Source of the DNA: Paulinella micropora
Taxonomy: Eukaryota > Cercozoa > Imbricatea > Euglyphida
DNA length: 64,000 nucleotides
Direction: 5' to 3'
Assembly: GCA_009731375.1 (NCBI GenBank)
Contig: BJOX01000031.1
Span: 484,930-548,929 of the forward strand
The first letter of the stretch is position 1. Every line of letters begins with the position of its first letter. Position numbers and translations under genes: made by a program. Of the stretch, positions 53,050 to 64,000 are shown in pieces. The notes below the pieces were generated by a model, which was given only the letters and a program-made list of their open reading frames with translations, ran no database searches and was not told the origin of the DNA.

Positions 53050-53953
53050 GATCCTTAAGCGCGATTACCTTTCCACACTGAGATCTCATTTCAAGACCCT
53101 CGCACAACAGCTGGAGGGCCAGCCACATCGACCTCCACAAGACGAGATCTTTCAAGGCGACCTAAAACTGCGCAAAAGTTCTGCAAGTACAGTACCCAAA
53201 CCTTTGCTGAGCAATCTTGAAATGAAAAACATTGTTTGGACAGGCGACTTTCTGGGGTTTGGATTCGAGGCCTGGCTGAAAACGTTTGCTCCAGACCGAC
53301 TTCATCGCTACTGGAAAAAGATGGCGTCGATCCCAGACGGCAAAGGGGGTACTAGGAAGTTGGAGGAAACACAGGCAAGGCATCTGATCGCAGAAGGGAA
53401 ACACTTGTTTGCTTCGTTCTTTGTTTTCACAGTGTTTCAACAAGGACGGCGTTTTACGCAATGGGAGGTGGATCTGTGTCTCGAACTAAAACATCGTGGT
53501 CTCAGCAGAGAAGGGATCGATGTTCTCTCTTCTGCAGGAAGAATTCTTCCTTTGCGAAGCTTCGATCTGCACAGAAGCAAACGACTTGAAACTGTGATGG
53601 AAAGAATCAGGTAAGCAAGGCGTGAACTCACACACAAAAACCATTCTACACTTTGTTAAACACATTTTTGTAACACATCCAAATTGTTGCCTTGACAGTC
53701 TTTGCTTCAAGATCAGTTCGTGGGGGGTTTTCCAGAAGTCACCAGACACCAACTGTGTTTTACACTGTCAACGAAACGTTTTCAGTGGAAGGGTAGACAA
53801 TTTCAAGCAAAACCGAACGAGCCTGAAAAAGCTTGCAGGGCCAAACCGGACATGGGACTTTTGTGCATGAAAGCTCAAAGTGTGAAAAGGCCATTTTTGA
53901 ACAGTTAAATTCTTAAAAAAAAATTCAGGTGGCACCAACCACACACTGAAACC

Positions 53954-54115
53954 GGTCAATCCATTTATGCATAAAAGTGCTGAGGGAAATTGGGCTCGGG
54001 CGTAAAAAGTGGACCCCAATTGGAAAACCGAAAAAAACGTGAAAAAGGCAGCCGAGCCGATCCGAACATGGAACTTTTATGCATAAAAGTGCCAACTGCA
54101 GATGGTCCAGACCTG
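53954..54115 (+). repeat. Palindrome-bounded repeat P, copy 2
   Basis: Same plus-strand orientation as copy 1, but inside the 801-bp intron (53611-54411) of the plus-strand gene, hence in the opposite orientation relative to its host gene. Similarity stops at GACCTG on the right. Confidence 0.88.
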
Positions 54116-54734
54116 TCTGAACCGAACAGTTTGGTTGTCGTGAATCGTGGTGTGTTTGGTTTCTTTCAAAAGTGGAGTGAAACATGTTGAAACCACTCAT
54201 GATGTGCATGAAGATGCTAGTTCAGAAACAGTCAAGACAGATGTCAGGGTGATTTCAGTAGAGCATGCAAATGTCTTGAGAGGTGACAAGAAAGAATTTT
54301 AAAGCATGAATTGTTTTTTCGATGTGTCCTTTTTTAAAAGTTCCCTCAGCACTAAAACACAAAGTTGAGTAAACCAGCATCACTGCACCTGTAAACATGC
54401 TGCTGTGCTAGGCAAAACGAAGCCCGTACTGACGTGATCTGGTCTACTTGGTTCGACAACTTTGCAACGAGTCTGAAGTTTCGCAATGTTGGTGTTCCCA
54501 AGTTGGGAGCGGGCCCGTACAACAACGGACTTTGGACGGTTGTGAGTGTAATTCAGTCGCAGCGGTTGCAGCCTCCCAGCTTAATGTGGAATGACTGCAA
54601 GAGAAACGCAATTACAGATGATCTTTTTCAGCAGGCTTTGACGGAACTTACACGAAGTAGGATGCACGAGTTGCAAACCAGGAATCCTCACTTTTTGCGA
54701 TTTTTTCAACACTCTGCTTCCAATAAGATATTTA

Positions 54735-55018
<284 letters not shown>

Positions 55019-55672
55019 CAGACAGAATTCCGCTCAGGTTGCCCGTCAGTCTTTCCACGGACAACGACCCTGCGAACAAGGGGACTGTTTTCTTCGGTGT
55101 GCGGTTGGAAGACCGAAACATCGCATCCAATGATGCGTTGATTCGTTTGTTGCAAAAACTTGCAGCGGATCAAAGACAGGAAGAAGAGCCCCGTTACAAG
55201 CTCTACACGGTCGATTCCAACATTTACAAAAGAATTCTCAAGGTGTTTTTTTAAGTTGTGACGAAGTTGTGCAAGAACTGCTTTTGTGCATGTGCGGTTT
55301 GCAGGCAATGTTGGACTTGAGCGGAGGCTTTACTCACCTGAAGTCCTGGATACGTGTGTTTCTCGGGCACTGGGCACAAGTTCTTGTGCATTTTGATTTG
55401 GTGTGAGTTCAAGCGCCAAGTGTTCGGCCCGTTTTGGCATGCACTGTTTCCTGACAAAAAATTCCGCATCAAGCCCCGGCTGAAGACAATCACTGCAATC
55501 ATGGCTTACCTGCGACTAGCTTACCCTCACGTGAGAAAGGACATTCGGGACAGCTCTGACAACGCGGCTCTTCCTGAAGAAGCCAGAAGAGCACTCCGAA
55601 GTCTTTTGACGTTTGAGTGGTTCATGCCCGTGGTAAGTCTTTGGCTCAGCTCCACTGTTGACAATTGCAGTT

Positions 55673-55707
<35 letters not shown>

Positions 55708-56943
55708 GCTGCTGCTGTGCAGGCCCAGGACCTGGGTTGCGTCATTTGTGAAAACATGCCCAAACAAATTTGGGTGTACTTGCACAGAGCTTTGCATGTG
55801 TTGTTGCACTTCAAAGCCAACGAGTACACACATGTCCTGACGTTGCACCTGCTTCTGTTGAACTACTGGCGAAGTGTGAACCACCCAGCTTGGCGAGCGT
55901 TTCAGCATGACCCCAGGATGTTCTCTGAAGACAAATGTGAAGCGAATCTCAGCAGCGTTGCGAGGCATTCTTTGAGCGACCCGATGCGGCTTGATCTTCA
56001 ACACGTACAGAAAACGCTGTTGTTGCTGACTCACAGTCGTGAAAACCTGGGCAAAAGCTCCCGTGACCAGGACGGGCAGAAGATTGAGCCTCGGGGTCCA
56101 GAGGTTGAGGCGGCGTACAATTTTGTACTGGAGCTTGTTGCAAGCATTAAAGGTGGAACTGCCAGAATGTACCCTGTTGGCGCAGCTGAAGACTGGGATT
56201 CCAATGATGACATGAAGAACAGGCTTGTTCCATTCGAGATCAAGTTGCAAGTCAAGAATGATGTTCTTCCTCAGTTCGACAGAAACGTCCAGCGCTGCAA
56301 GCGCCTTTCGGTTTTGAACTGGCTTGTCACTGTTCGCGCAGCGATTGAGGAAGGAGTCGTGGATGATCCACTCCAAGATTCCCAGGAGGCAGACTCGCAA
56401 GGGAACAGGGAGCTTCAGGCATCGCAAGGCGAGCAGGAATTGTCACAGGCAAGTTTACAGAGAAGAGATTCAGCAATGTCTGCGGCAGATGCAAAGGCCG
56501 GGGACGGCTCTGTAGAAGGGTCACTGGCGAGGAGTCCCAGAATGTTGCCGCGGCCAAGGCGCAGGCGTCGAGGGGAAGCAGAGCTGGACGCAGCTAAAGA
56601 TGGAGATGAAACAGACGAAATGGCGCACAGCGATTCCCAGTGTACCTCAGACAGTGACGATGACAACTCTTCAGATGACTGGGAGGGCTCTGATGCCGAC
56701 GCTGAGTCGGAAGCAGTTGCTAGCCAGCGATCACTTCGTCCGCCTTGCGCAGCTCTGCACGCGCAGTCAGGGCAAGAACCTGGATGGCACGCTTCGTTGG
56801 GGATTTTGACACTGACTCTACTCCGTCAACAGCTTCCCGCCAGAGGTAAAAGATTCGGCACGGCACGATCGGTCGGAATTTTTGCATTAAAATTTCTTTT
56901 CAGTGGGGAAGTTGCATTTGCAAAGGACCTAGGTCAGGATTAA

Positions 56944-57660
56944 CATTCCGGCTGATCCTTGTGTGGCCGGTTTAGACAATGTTAATGTGGCACTTTTATG
57001 CATATTTGGATCAAATATCGTTTCCAATGACCGCAGTTGTAATTTAACCTAGTGTTAATTCAACTTTTCTCACTCAAGTAACTGTTTCAGTGTCTGGAAA
57101 TGGTCAGTGCAGCAGAATTTAATTTACTAAGTCAGGTCAAGGAATGCAAAATGCTTTTATGCATAAAAGTCACAAATTTAGCTGACCTCGGCTGGGTTTT
57201 TTTGGCCAAAACTTTTTTAACTTTTTTTTTTTTTTTGCAACAGCTTTCCCTCACTTACAGCTTTTATGCATAAAAGTGTTTTCCGACAGCCGGCATGCTT
57301 TTCTACGGATTTCATGTATGATTCTTTTATGTGATTTTTTTAGTGGTACTTCTGCGTGATCAAGATTGACTACTCGTGTGTTTTTTTCTATAGTAACTTA
57401 TGATCATGATCTTCTTGATCTTGAGTTATATATACTAGATATATAATTAATGAAGAAAATAAATATAAATAGTTTATATATTATTGATATCTTAGTTAAG
57501 CAGTTAACGAAACATATATTTATATATTAATATAATGTGTTGTTTCAATAGAATCAAAAAAATAATTTTTAAGAAAAACTAGAAATTAAAAAAATAACTA
57601 GAGTAACCTTGCAATTGATACAAGAGAATCAATAATTTATCAAGTTTCTGATTTTATAAT
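56944..57660. other. 3' flank of the transposase-like gene, very AT-rich, no gene seen
   Basis: Holds the last three palindromes (56992, 57153, 57260) and then a strongly AT-rich stretch (57300-57660) with stops in all frames. The abrupt composition change near 57290 could be the edge of the mobile element. Confidence 0.5.
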
Positions 57661-57881
57661 TACCTGTTCAGTTGAAGATGGACTCACACAAGCTAGATAA
57701 GGGGATCCCCCGTCCTAAAGCGTTTTGAGAACTCGTGCCCCCGAGCTCCAGCTCTATCCTTAAGCTTCCTCCGAGTGATATGTGATGCAAATGCCATCCC
57801 TTGATCTCCCCTTCCCGTCTAAAAGAAAAAGTAGCTGATGATCCGTAAGCGACATCAGACTCCGTTCCAATCCTTACAATG

Positions 57882-58366
57882 TCACGTTTTGATTCGCTTC
57901 CGCGGCCTTCCACGACCCTTGTGCTCTTCTGTTGCGAGCGGTGCCTGTTTTGCTCTCCTCTTTTTCGCTGCAACTTCCTTATCACACTTCGGTGCACCCA
58001 CCAATAAGAATGATATACCCGCGCTCTCGACCTCGTCCCATATGCGAAGCGGAATCTTCCCTTCCTCCGTTAAATCAAACGTCGGCATATCGAGAACTAC
58101 CCTCGGCATCAGTTGCACCGTCCAAGGTGTGAAATCCTCGTCGTCCTTCTCAATGGACGCATCCCATTGTTCCAAGCCTTCCCCGTCTCGAAACACAGGT
58201 GCAAAGATCCTATCCCGCGTGAGCTCGATTTCACTTTTACTCCTCCAAAACTGCATGGTCGGTGCCAACCCCAACGCAGCTCGTACCCGTGTCTTGGGTT
58301 GTCCATACGTAACTTGCATTAAAAAGAAATGATCAAAGTCTTTATCCATAACCGTATAACATATTA
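57882..58366 (-). CDS. C-terminal fragment with AT-hook, unrecognised
   Basis: The minus-strand frame reads DKDFDHFFLMQVTYGQPKTR, then an acidic stretch and a Lys-rich tail ending GRGRPRKRIKT then TAG. RGRPRK is an AT-hook, a minor-groove DNA-binding motif. The frame has no start of its own: upstream it runs into the out-of-frame EGF sequence of the next gene, so it is a fused fragment, a 3' exon, or the remains of a gene cut by a rearrangement at about 58364. A second open stretch (57668-57880) continues in another frame without known motifs. Confidence 0.35.
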
Positions 58367-61300
58367 GGGCGGGAACGACTGCGGCCAACAAGCGCAGGTG
58401 TAGCTGCCGTACGTGTTGGTGCAGTCTCCCCACTGGCACAAGGTCGTGGTCGTGCACTCGTTGATGTCGGGCGAGGTCGTCGGCGTCACCGAGATGGTGG
58501 ACGTCGCCGACGGCGTCGGGGTGAGCGAGACGGAGGGTGTGACAAAGACGGTGGGCGTCGGGGACGGTGTGACGCAGTCGTAGCCGTCGGCGCTATTGAG
58601 CTGGCACGTGAGCCCCTGCAGTGCACAGGCCGTCACCCCCGCACAAGCGCCCGCGTTGTTGATCCGCAAGCTGTACACGAAGACTAAGGCCGGGCCCGCG
58701 CCGTACGTGTGCTTGATCTGGATCTGGTCAAACCAGAAATCAGCGACCGAGTGCGTGTAGGACGGCCAGTCCAACGTCGCGGGGGTGCTGGTGCTCAGCG
58801 AGGTGGGGGGCTCCCAGGAGCTGAGCGTGCGAGTAGTGGTCGTGCTGCTGTTCTTGACAAGCACTGTGACCAAGCCGGCGTACGTGTACGACGTCGACCG
58901 CATGACCTGCAAGGCCAGCGTGAAGGTGCTGCCTGCCTGAGAACGCGGGCGCCCGAGAACGCGTGGGCTATGGTCACGCTGTCGCCGTAGGCGTAGGCGT
59001 TAAATTGGACCCTGACGCCGTTGGACGTGCCCGACACGGTCCCGCCGCCGATATAGGTCATGAGCGAGAAGAGCCAGTAGGCGGTAGTACCGAAGGGGCA
59101 TTGCGGGATCCACAGGTCTCGGTAACAACCCGAGCCCGAGTAGGGCGGGAACGACTGCGGCCAGCACGCGCACGTGTAGCTGCCGTACGTGTTGGTGCAG
59201 TCTCCCCACTGGCACAGGGTCGTGGTCGTGCACTCGTTGATGTCGGGCGAGGACGTCGGCGTCACCGAGGTGGTGGGCGAGACGCTGCGCGTGGCGGAGA
59301 CGGTAGAGGTCACGGAGACGCTAGAGGTCACGGAGACGCTAGAGGTCACGGAGACGCTAGGGGTCAGGCAGACGGTAGAGGTCACGGAGATAGTCGGTGA
59401 CGGGGTAGGCGTCCCGGTGGCGGATGTAGTAGGCGTGATGGAGATAGTGGGGGTCAGTGAAATAGTAGGTGTCACGGAGATAGTCGGCGAAGGGGTAAGG
59501 GTTGATGTCGGGGTGCGAGTCGGCGTCACGGAAATAGTTGAAGTCACGGAGATGGTAGGCGTCACGGAAATAGTTGAAGTCACGGAAAATGTTGAAGTCA
59601 CGGAAATAGTTGAAGTCACGGAGATGGTAGGTGTCACGGAGATGGTAGGTGTCACGGAGATGGTAGGTGTCACGGAGATGGTAGGTGTCACGGAGATGGT
59701 AGGTGTCACGGAGATGGTAGGTGTCACGGAAATAGTTGAAGTCACGGAGGTGGTAGGTGTCACGGAGATGGTAGGCGTCACGGAAATAGTTGAAGTCACG
59801 GAGATGGTAGGCGTCACGGAAATAGTTGAAGTCACGGAAATAGTTGAAGTCACGGAAATAGTTGAAGTCACGGAAATAGTTGAAGTCACGGAAATAGTAG
59901 GCGTCACGGAGATGGTAGGCGTCACGGAGATGGTGGGCGTCACGGAAATGGTAGGCGTCACGGAAATGGTGGGCGTCACGGAGATGGTGGGCGTCACGGA
60001 AATAGTGGGCGTCACGGAAATAGTTGAAGTCACGGAAACAGTTGAAGTCACGGAAATAGTTGAAGTCACGGAAATAGTTGAAGTCACAGAGGTAGCGGGT
60101 GTTACGGAGATGGTAGGCGTCACGGAGATGGTGGGCGTCACGGAAATAGTTGAAGTCACAGAGGTAGCGGGTGTTACGGAGATGGTGGGCGTCACGGAAA
60201 TAGTTGAAGTCACAGAGGTAGCGGGTGTTACGGAGATGGTGGGCGTCACGGAGATGGTAGGCGTCACGGAGATGGTGGGCGTCACGGAGATGGTAGGCGT
60301 CACGGAGATGGTGGGCGTCACGGAAACGGTAGGCGTCACGGAGATGGTAGGAGTCACGGAAATAGTAGAGGTCACGGAAATAGTACGCGTCACGGAAATA
60401 GTAGAGGTCACAGACGGGTGGGCGTCACGGAAATAGTAGGCGTCACGGAAATAGTAGAGGTCACAGACGGGGTGGGCGTCACAGAAGGGGTAGGCGTCAC
60501 GGAGATGGTAGGCGTCACAGACGGGGTGGGCGTCACGGAAATAGTAGGCGTCACGGAAATGGTAGGCGTCACGGAGATGATAGGCGTCACGGAGATGGTA
60601 GAGGTCACAGACGGGGTGGGCGTCACAGAAGGGGTAGGCGTCACGGAAATAGTAGGCGTCACGGAAATAGTAGAGGTCACGGAAATGGTAGGCGTCACGG
60701 AGATGGTAGGCGTCACGGAAATAGTAGAGGTCACGGAGATGGTAGGCGTCACGGAAATAGTTGAGGTCACGGAGATGGTAGGCGTCACGGAAATAGTTTA
60801 AGTCACGGAGATGATAGGCGTCACAGACGGGGTGGGCGTCACGGAAATAGTAGAGGTCACAGACGGGATAGGCGTCACAGACCGGGTGGGCGTCACGGAA
60901 ATAGTAGAGGTCACAGATGGCGTGGGCGTCACAGACGGGGTAGGCGTCACGGAAATAGTTGAGGTCACAGACGGGGTAGGTGTCACGGAAATAGTTGAGG
61001 TCACAGACGGGGTGGGTGTCACGGAAATGGTAGGCGTCACGGAAACCATGGGCGTCACAGGCGGGCTGGGCGTCACAGACGGGGTGGGCGTCCTGGAAAC
61101 AGAAGGCGATCGCGAGATGGAGGCTGAAACGGACGGGGACCACGAGACCGATGATGCGATCGACACGGACATGGATGCCGACGGTGTTACGGACGGCAGC
61201 CAATGCTGGCACGCCAACGGGGCCTGCCAGTTCTCGAGCTGCGCCGACTGCACCAACTGCAGGCACGTCTGCTACGTCCAAGCCACGGCCCAGCTACTCA

Positions 61301-62136
61301 GGTTCTGTTTGAGCTGCGGCGCGCCCGCCAGCATACTGGTGGCGTCCTGCAGGCTGTCCAGCCGCCAATTCGACAGGTCGGCCTGCAGCGCGGTGGCGTT
61401 CGCGAACAGGCCGGTCGCGTTCCCGACCTGCGACACGTTCCAGCTCTCTAAACCCACGATTGTCGCGGCGGTTGTGCCGGCGAACATCAACGACACGTCC
61501 CGCGCTTGCGACATGTCCCAGGCGCTGACGTTGGCAAACGTCAGGCACGGCGAGTTGGCGAAGGCGCCCGTCAGCACCAGTGCCGAACGCGGGTCGAGGG
61601 CCGACACGTCGACGCAGCCCGGAGAAGCTGAATTCGAAGCTCGTGATCTGCGACGTGTCAATGCCCGACAGCGGCGGCAGCGACTGCAGCTGCGTCTTGC
61701 CGTAGAAGTGGTAGCCGCTGTCAGTGTCCAGCTCGAGCCCGCCCCGCTGCACGACACTGCGCAGCGCGACGTTGCTGTGCTGCTGCTCGCGCCATGCCGG
61801 CGTCATGGCCCAGCCCACGACAGGGCCCTCGATGACGGTAGTGAACACGCCGGCGCTCGAAAACGTGTGCGTGCACGGCTCGGCAGCCGAGCACGTCTGC
61901 ACGGCCGTGTTGTCGCCCCAGTACACCGTGAAAACGCCGGCCTCCGCTAATTGTCGGCGGCGGCGGGCGGCCGCGGCGCCGGCCGGCAGCGTCCAGACGG
62001 CGCCGCCCGCGGGCACGACCAGTTCTAGCAGCAGGTCCGTGGGCACGGGGGCTCGCCACACGTACGGGCAGTCGGCGGCCGCTAGCGCCAGCAACGCCGG
62101 CCACAGCAGCCCGGAAGCGAGAGTGCAGGGGTGCAT
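58364..62136 (-). CDS. Secreted BspA-LRR / SVTPTI-repeat / EGF surface protein, reading frame broken
   Basis: The ATG at 62134-62136 starts MHPCTLASGLLWPALLALAA, a classical signal peptide. Next come a ~170-residue region, BspA-type (DUF285) leucine-rich repeats (61290-61670; VSAWDMSQARDVSLMFAG, ESWNVSQVGNATGLFANA, SNWRLDSLQDATSMLAG), a Cys-containing linker, a ~600-residue SVTPTI repeat, an EGF-like domain (DINECTTTTLCQWGDCTNTY, 59141-59257), a ~180-residue unknown domain, a short SPTPT linker and a second EGF copy (58367-58482). It ends abruptly at SFPP-TAA. Breaks are a shift near 61620, TAG 61272-61274, TAA 60798-60800, and shifts near 60415 and 58938. The likely role is cell-surface adhesion or recognition if any intact allele exists; the breaks may be real or sequencing errors in GC-rich repeats. 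Confidence 0.7.
59265..61100 (-). repeat. 18-bp coding minisatellite (SVTPTI / SVTSTI)
   Basis: About 100 units of GGCGTCACGGAAATAGTA and close variants, all with the 6-codon period. Variants (P or S at position 4, CCATC or ACTATT for the last two) are clustered, indicating local duplication. No unit contains a stop in several frames, so long open frames exist on both strands. Only the minus frame reading SVTPTI joins signal peptide, LRR and EGF regions. Confidence 0.93.
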
Positions 62137-62280
62137 AGGAAGGTCAAGGCAAAGGAAAGCTGTGTTCTCTCTCTCTTTCTCTCTTGCCATGTAACTTATC
62201 GGTTACTTTTGTACTTAATTAGCGTATTCTCCCCCCCTCCTCCCGCTAGTACTTAAAGCTTGGGGGCCACCAAGATTAAC
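62137..62280 (-). promoter_or_regulatory. Upstream region of the surface-protein gene
   Basis: The segment 62204-62270 (GGTTACTTTTGTACTTAATT ... CTAGTACTT ... GCTTGGGGG) resembles 63941-63998 upstream of the MYND gene (GGTTACTCGTTACACTTGGT ... CTAGCACTC ... ACTTGGGGG). Both lie just upstream of minus-strand starts, which suggests a shared promoter or duplicated 5' region. Confidence 0.4.
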
Positions 62281-63052
62281 ACACCGAATCAGTGGCGGGG
62301 GGGGGNNNNNNNNNNCAAAGAAAAGACGACGGTTCCGGAGGGAAAAAAACCAAGAGAATCTGCTTTGCTACAGTTTTTTTTAATATTGGCGTACAGAAAT
62401 GGGCCGTTCAACGCGAGTGATAAGTCAAGGGAGGGGAGGGAGAGGAGGGTGGGCCTAGTCATCTAGCTCCCCTCCCCGCCCGGTTTGTACCTTTTGCTCG
62501 GTCGAACTAACCCCCCCCCCTCCTCCCAAAAAAAAAACAGGGTTTGGCCTCGCGCCGCTGTGGCTTTTCTGGGGGGGGGGGGGGAGAGGGGAGGCTTAGC
62601 ACTGGACGGCGTTGTTCCAGCTGTACTCGTTCTCCTGGTACGAACGGGGGGCGGGCAGCCGTGAGTAAGTGAGCCCGGAGCCAGACAAGTTCAGGCAAAT
62701 GATATTTTTTAATATACTTTTTTTTTGTGTACCCAAGCTTTTTGCTAAATCTAAAAAAAAGGAAATCACACGTCGAGCCCGTGAGACGTTCGTCCGGAGG
62801 GTGCAAGATCTGTTCTTCATCTGTCCATACACTGCCGCGTTCACCGAAAGAATAGGCCAGCCAGAACACAAAGTGTGGCTGGCCTCTATGTCAAAAAGTA
62901 AACAAATTCTTTTTGGGACCAGTCTAGCCAGAAAAGAAAAACAAATTTTCTTTTGCCCGCGCACGCTAGCAAAAAGCAGAGAAAAAAAACAATTTTTTTT
63001 CTCTTGCTGGCCTCTGATCCTTCTCCCACCCCCCGGGTAAACTAATTACTAG
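62281..63052. other. Intergenic, mostly no gene; possible terminal exon
   Basis: Contains poly-G/poly-C runs and a 10-N gap (62306-62315). A minus-strand stretch at 62596-62670 reads YSRLPAPRSYQENEYSWNNA then VQC-stop, which has coding character and could be a last exon of the MYND gene or an unrelated fragment. The remainder is low complexity. Confidence 0.3.
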
Positions 63053-63886
63053 TTAGGCCCTCGTGCTTTTACACGGCAATGCTGAATTCCATCTCTGGCC
63101 CGCACAGCTTGTGCGCGGGTTCACCTGTATACCTGCTCGCCGCACTGTCTGCCTCTGTGCCCGGGCACGGCGGGCGCGCGTGCACGATCTTGGAGAACGC
63201 GTTTTCGCTTGCGGCCGGGCGCGGTGTATTGGCTCCCGTCGACACGTAATGCCACCACACCCGCGCGGTAGGTACTCGGAAAACCCGGGCGGCCGGCTGT
63301 TCTCGCGGCGTGGGTACGAGCTCGTTGCCCCAACCCCCAGGCGCGGAGTTGGAACGTACAAACGGCCGCGTGTGCGCGAGGATGTCTTCGGCCGTGGTGG
63401 CTCGCGTGCGTGCACACGGCGTGACGAGAAGCCGGGGCGCCGGTTGCCGCCAACGCGTACTCTTGGTGGTGCCGAGTGGGCGCTGAGTTGGGGGGGGAGC
63501 CGCCTGTCCGAGCCATAATGCAGGCACTCGTGCCGATGTTCCAGCCAGTGCAGCTCCTGGTGCTCCGCTCGGCAGTACAGTGCACAGCCACAAGCACTGC
63601 ATGCCTTACGCCACCCATACTCGGCGGACCGGCAGCGTGAGCAACTGCAGGGCAGGGGAACGCTGCCGCCGGCACCAGCGCGCAGAGGTCGCGACAGGAT
63701 GCTCTGCTGGCACACCTGTGCGTGGGCCTCCCGCTGCAGTGCGTGGTGGGCGCGCGAGCAGTAGAACTGTAATAAGCAACCGGCACAAGCGAGGCGGGCC
63801 GGGCATGGACATTGCGGGCGAGCGCAGCGCAAGTAGCCTGTTAGCGCCGGCCTGCCTAGTGGACGTGCCTCCGTTTCTGCCGCCAT
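63053..63886 (-). CDS. Double MYND-type zinc-finger protein
   Basis: The preferred start is the ATG at 63884-63886 (MAAETEARPLG), the first Met with a good purine context. Two MYND-like zinc clusters follow: C..PQCPCPARLACAGC...FYCSRAHH...HAQVC and CSRC...CSACGCALYCRAEHQELHW...HRHEC. MYND fingers mostly mediate protein-protein contacts, often in chromatin or histone-methyltransferase proteins, but no SET domain is seen. After about 63495, at a C8 run, the frame changes to an Arg/Pro-rich tail without known motifs; a neighbouring frame (TTAEDILAHTRPFVRSN, stop at 63069) looks more protein-like, so a one-base error or polymorphism at the C run, or an intron, may alter the C-terminus. Confidence 0.65.
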   Translation of the reverse strand: MAAETEARPLGRPALTGYLRCARPQCPCPARLACAGCLLQFYCSRAHHALQREAHAQVCQQSILSRPLRAGAGGSVPLPCSCSRCRSAEYGWRKACSACGCALYCRAEHQELHWLEHRHECLHYGSDRRLPPQLSAHSAPPRVRVGGNRRPGFSSRRVHAREPPRPKTSSRTRGRLYVPTPRLGVGATSSYPRRENSRPPGFSEYLPRGCGGITCRREPIHRARPQAKTRSPRSCTRARRARAQRQTVRRAGIQVNPRTSCAGQRWNSALPCKSTRA

Positions 63887-64000
63887 GAAGCACAAAACTT
63901 TCTCCTGCAGCACAGGCCACCTGTGAGGGAGATTTTCTGGTTACTCGTTACACTTGGTTAGCGCCCTCCTCACTCTAGCACTCGAACTTGGGGGAGCCGC
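63887..64000 (-). promoter_or_regulatory. Upstream region of the MYND gene
   Basis: Includes the block at 63941-63998 that resembles 62204-62270. It is cut by the window end. Confidence 0.35.

Noticed and set aside
55516-56427. 303-codon minus-strand ORF
   Set aside because: Shadow of the transposase-like exons on the plus strand, which have the coherent motifs and splice joins.
58795-61281. 828-codon minus-strand frame (YHLRDAYHFRD) and a 415-codon plus-strand frame (VGVTEMVGVTEI)
   Set aside because: Alternative frames of the 18-bp minisatellite. Only the SVTPTI frame connects to a signal peptide, LRR and EGF domains.

Overview
The window is nuclear DNA of a repeat-rich microbial eukaryote. 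Evidence is a many-exon gene with GT-AG introns, a Ty3/gypsy retrotransposon, very long tetranucleotide arrays, and assembly gaps falling in low-complexity sequence. Most intron acceptors read AG followed by G. Together with CCCH-type Gag, MYND-finger and BspA-repeat proteins, this suggests a protist or alga, perhaps an alveolate, but the species cannot be fixed from sequence alone.

Layout. (1) 1-8993: a minus-strand Ty3/gypsy element with Gag, one in-frame UGA, Pol, and a candidate LTR at 7966-8993; the window cuts the integrase end. (2) 8994-14277: non-coding, AT-rich sequence with small repeats. (3) 14278-43788: one minus-strand gene for the epsilon large subunit of the AP-4 adaptor complex, traced through 33 exons (about 1,200 codons) from a start Met to a stop. 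About 3.6 kb of exon is spread over 29.5 kb. The introns consist almost wholly of GATA, GTAG, ATGT, CA/TA and related arrays, punctuated by partial copies of the neighbouring exon edges. (4) 43789-47340: more arrays with dispersed repeats. (5) 48205-57277: a divergent pair of damaged genes, a minus-strand beta-class DNA amino-methyltransferase and a plus-strand transposase-like gene. Introns and flanks of this pair carry 15 copies of a perfect or near-perfect palindrome, ACTTTTATGCATAAAAGT. (6) 57668-58366: a fragment with an AT-hook. (7) 58364-62136: a secreted or surface protein (signal peptide, BspA-type leucine-rich repeats, a 1.8-kb SVTPTI minisatellite, EGF domains) with several reading-frame breaks. 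(8) 63053-63886: a double MYND-finger protein.

Only the AP-4 epsilon gene looks like an intact housekeeping gene. It would act in clathrin-independent sorting at the trans-Golgi network. The flanking coding regions are mobile or decaying. The two most novel signals are exon-edge plus microsatellite duplications filling the AP-4 epsilon introns, and the palindrome-marked methyltransferase/transposase element, one of whose introns is largely a copy of a dispersed repeat.
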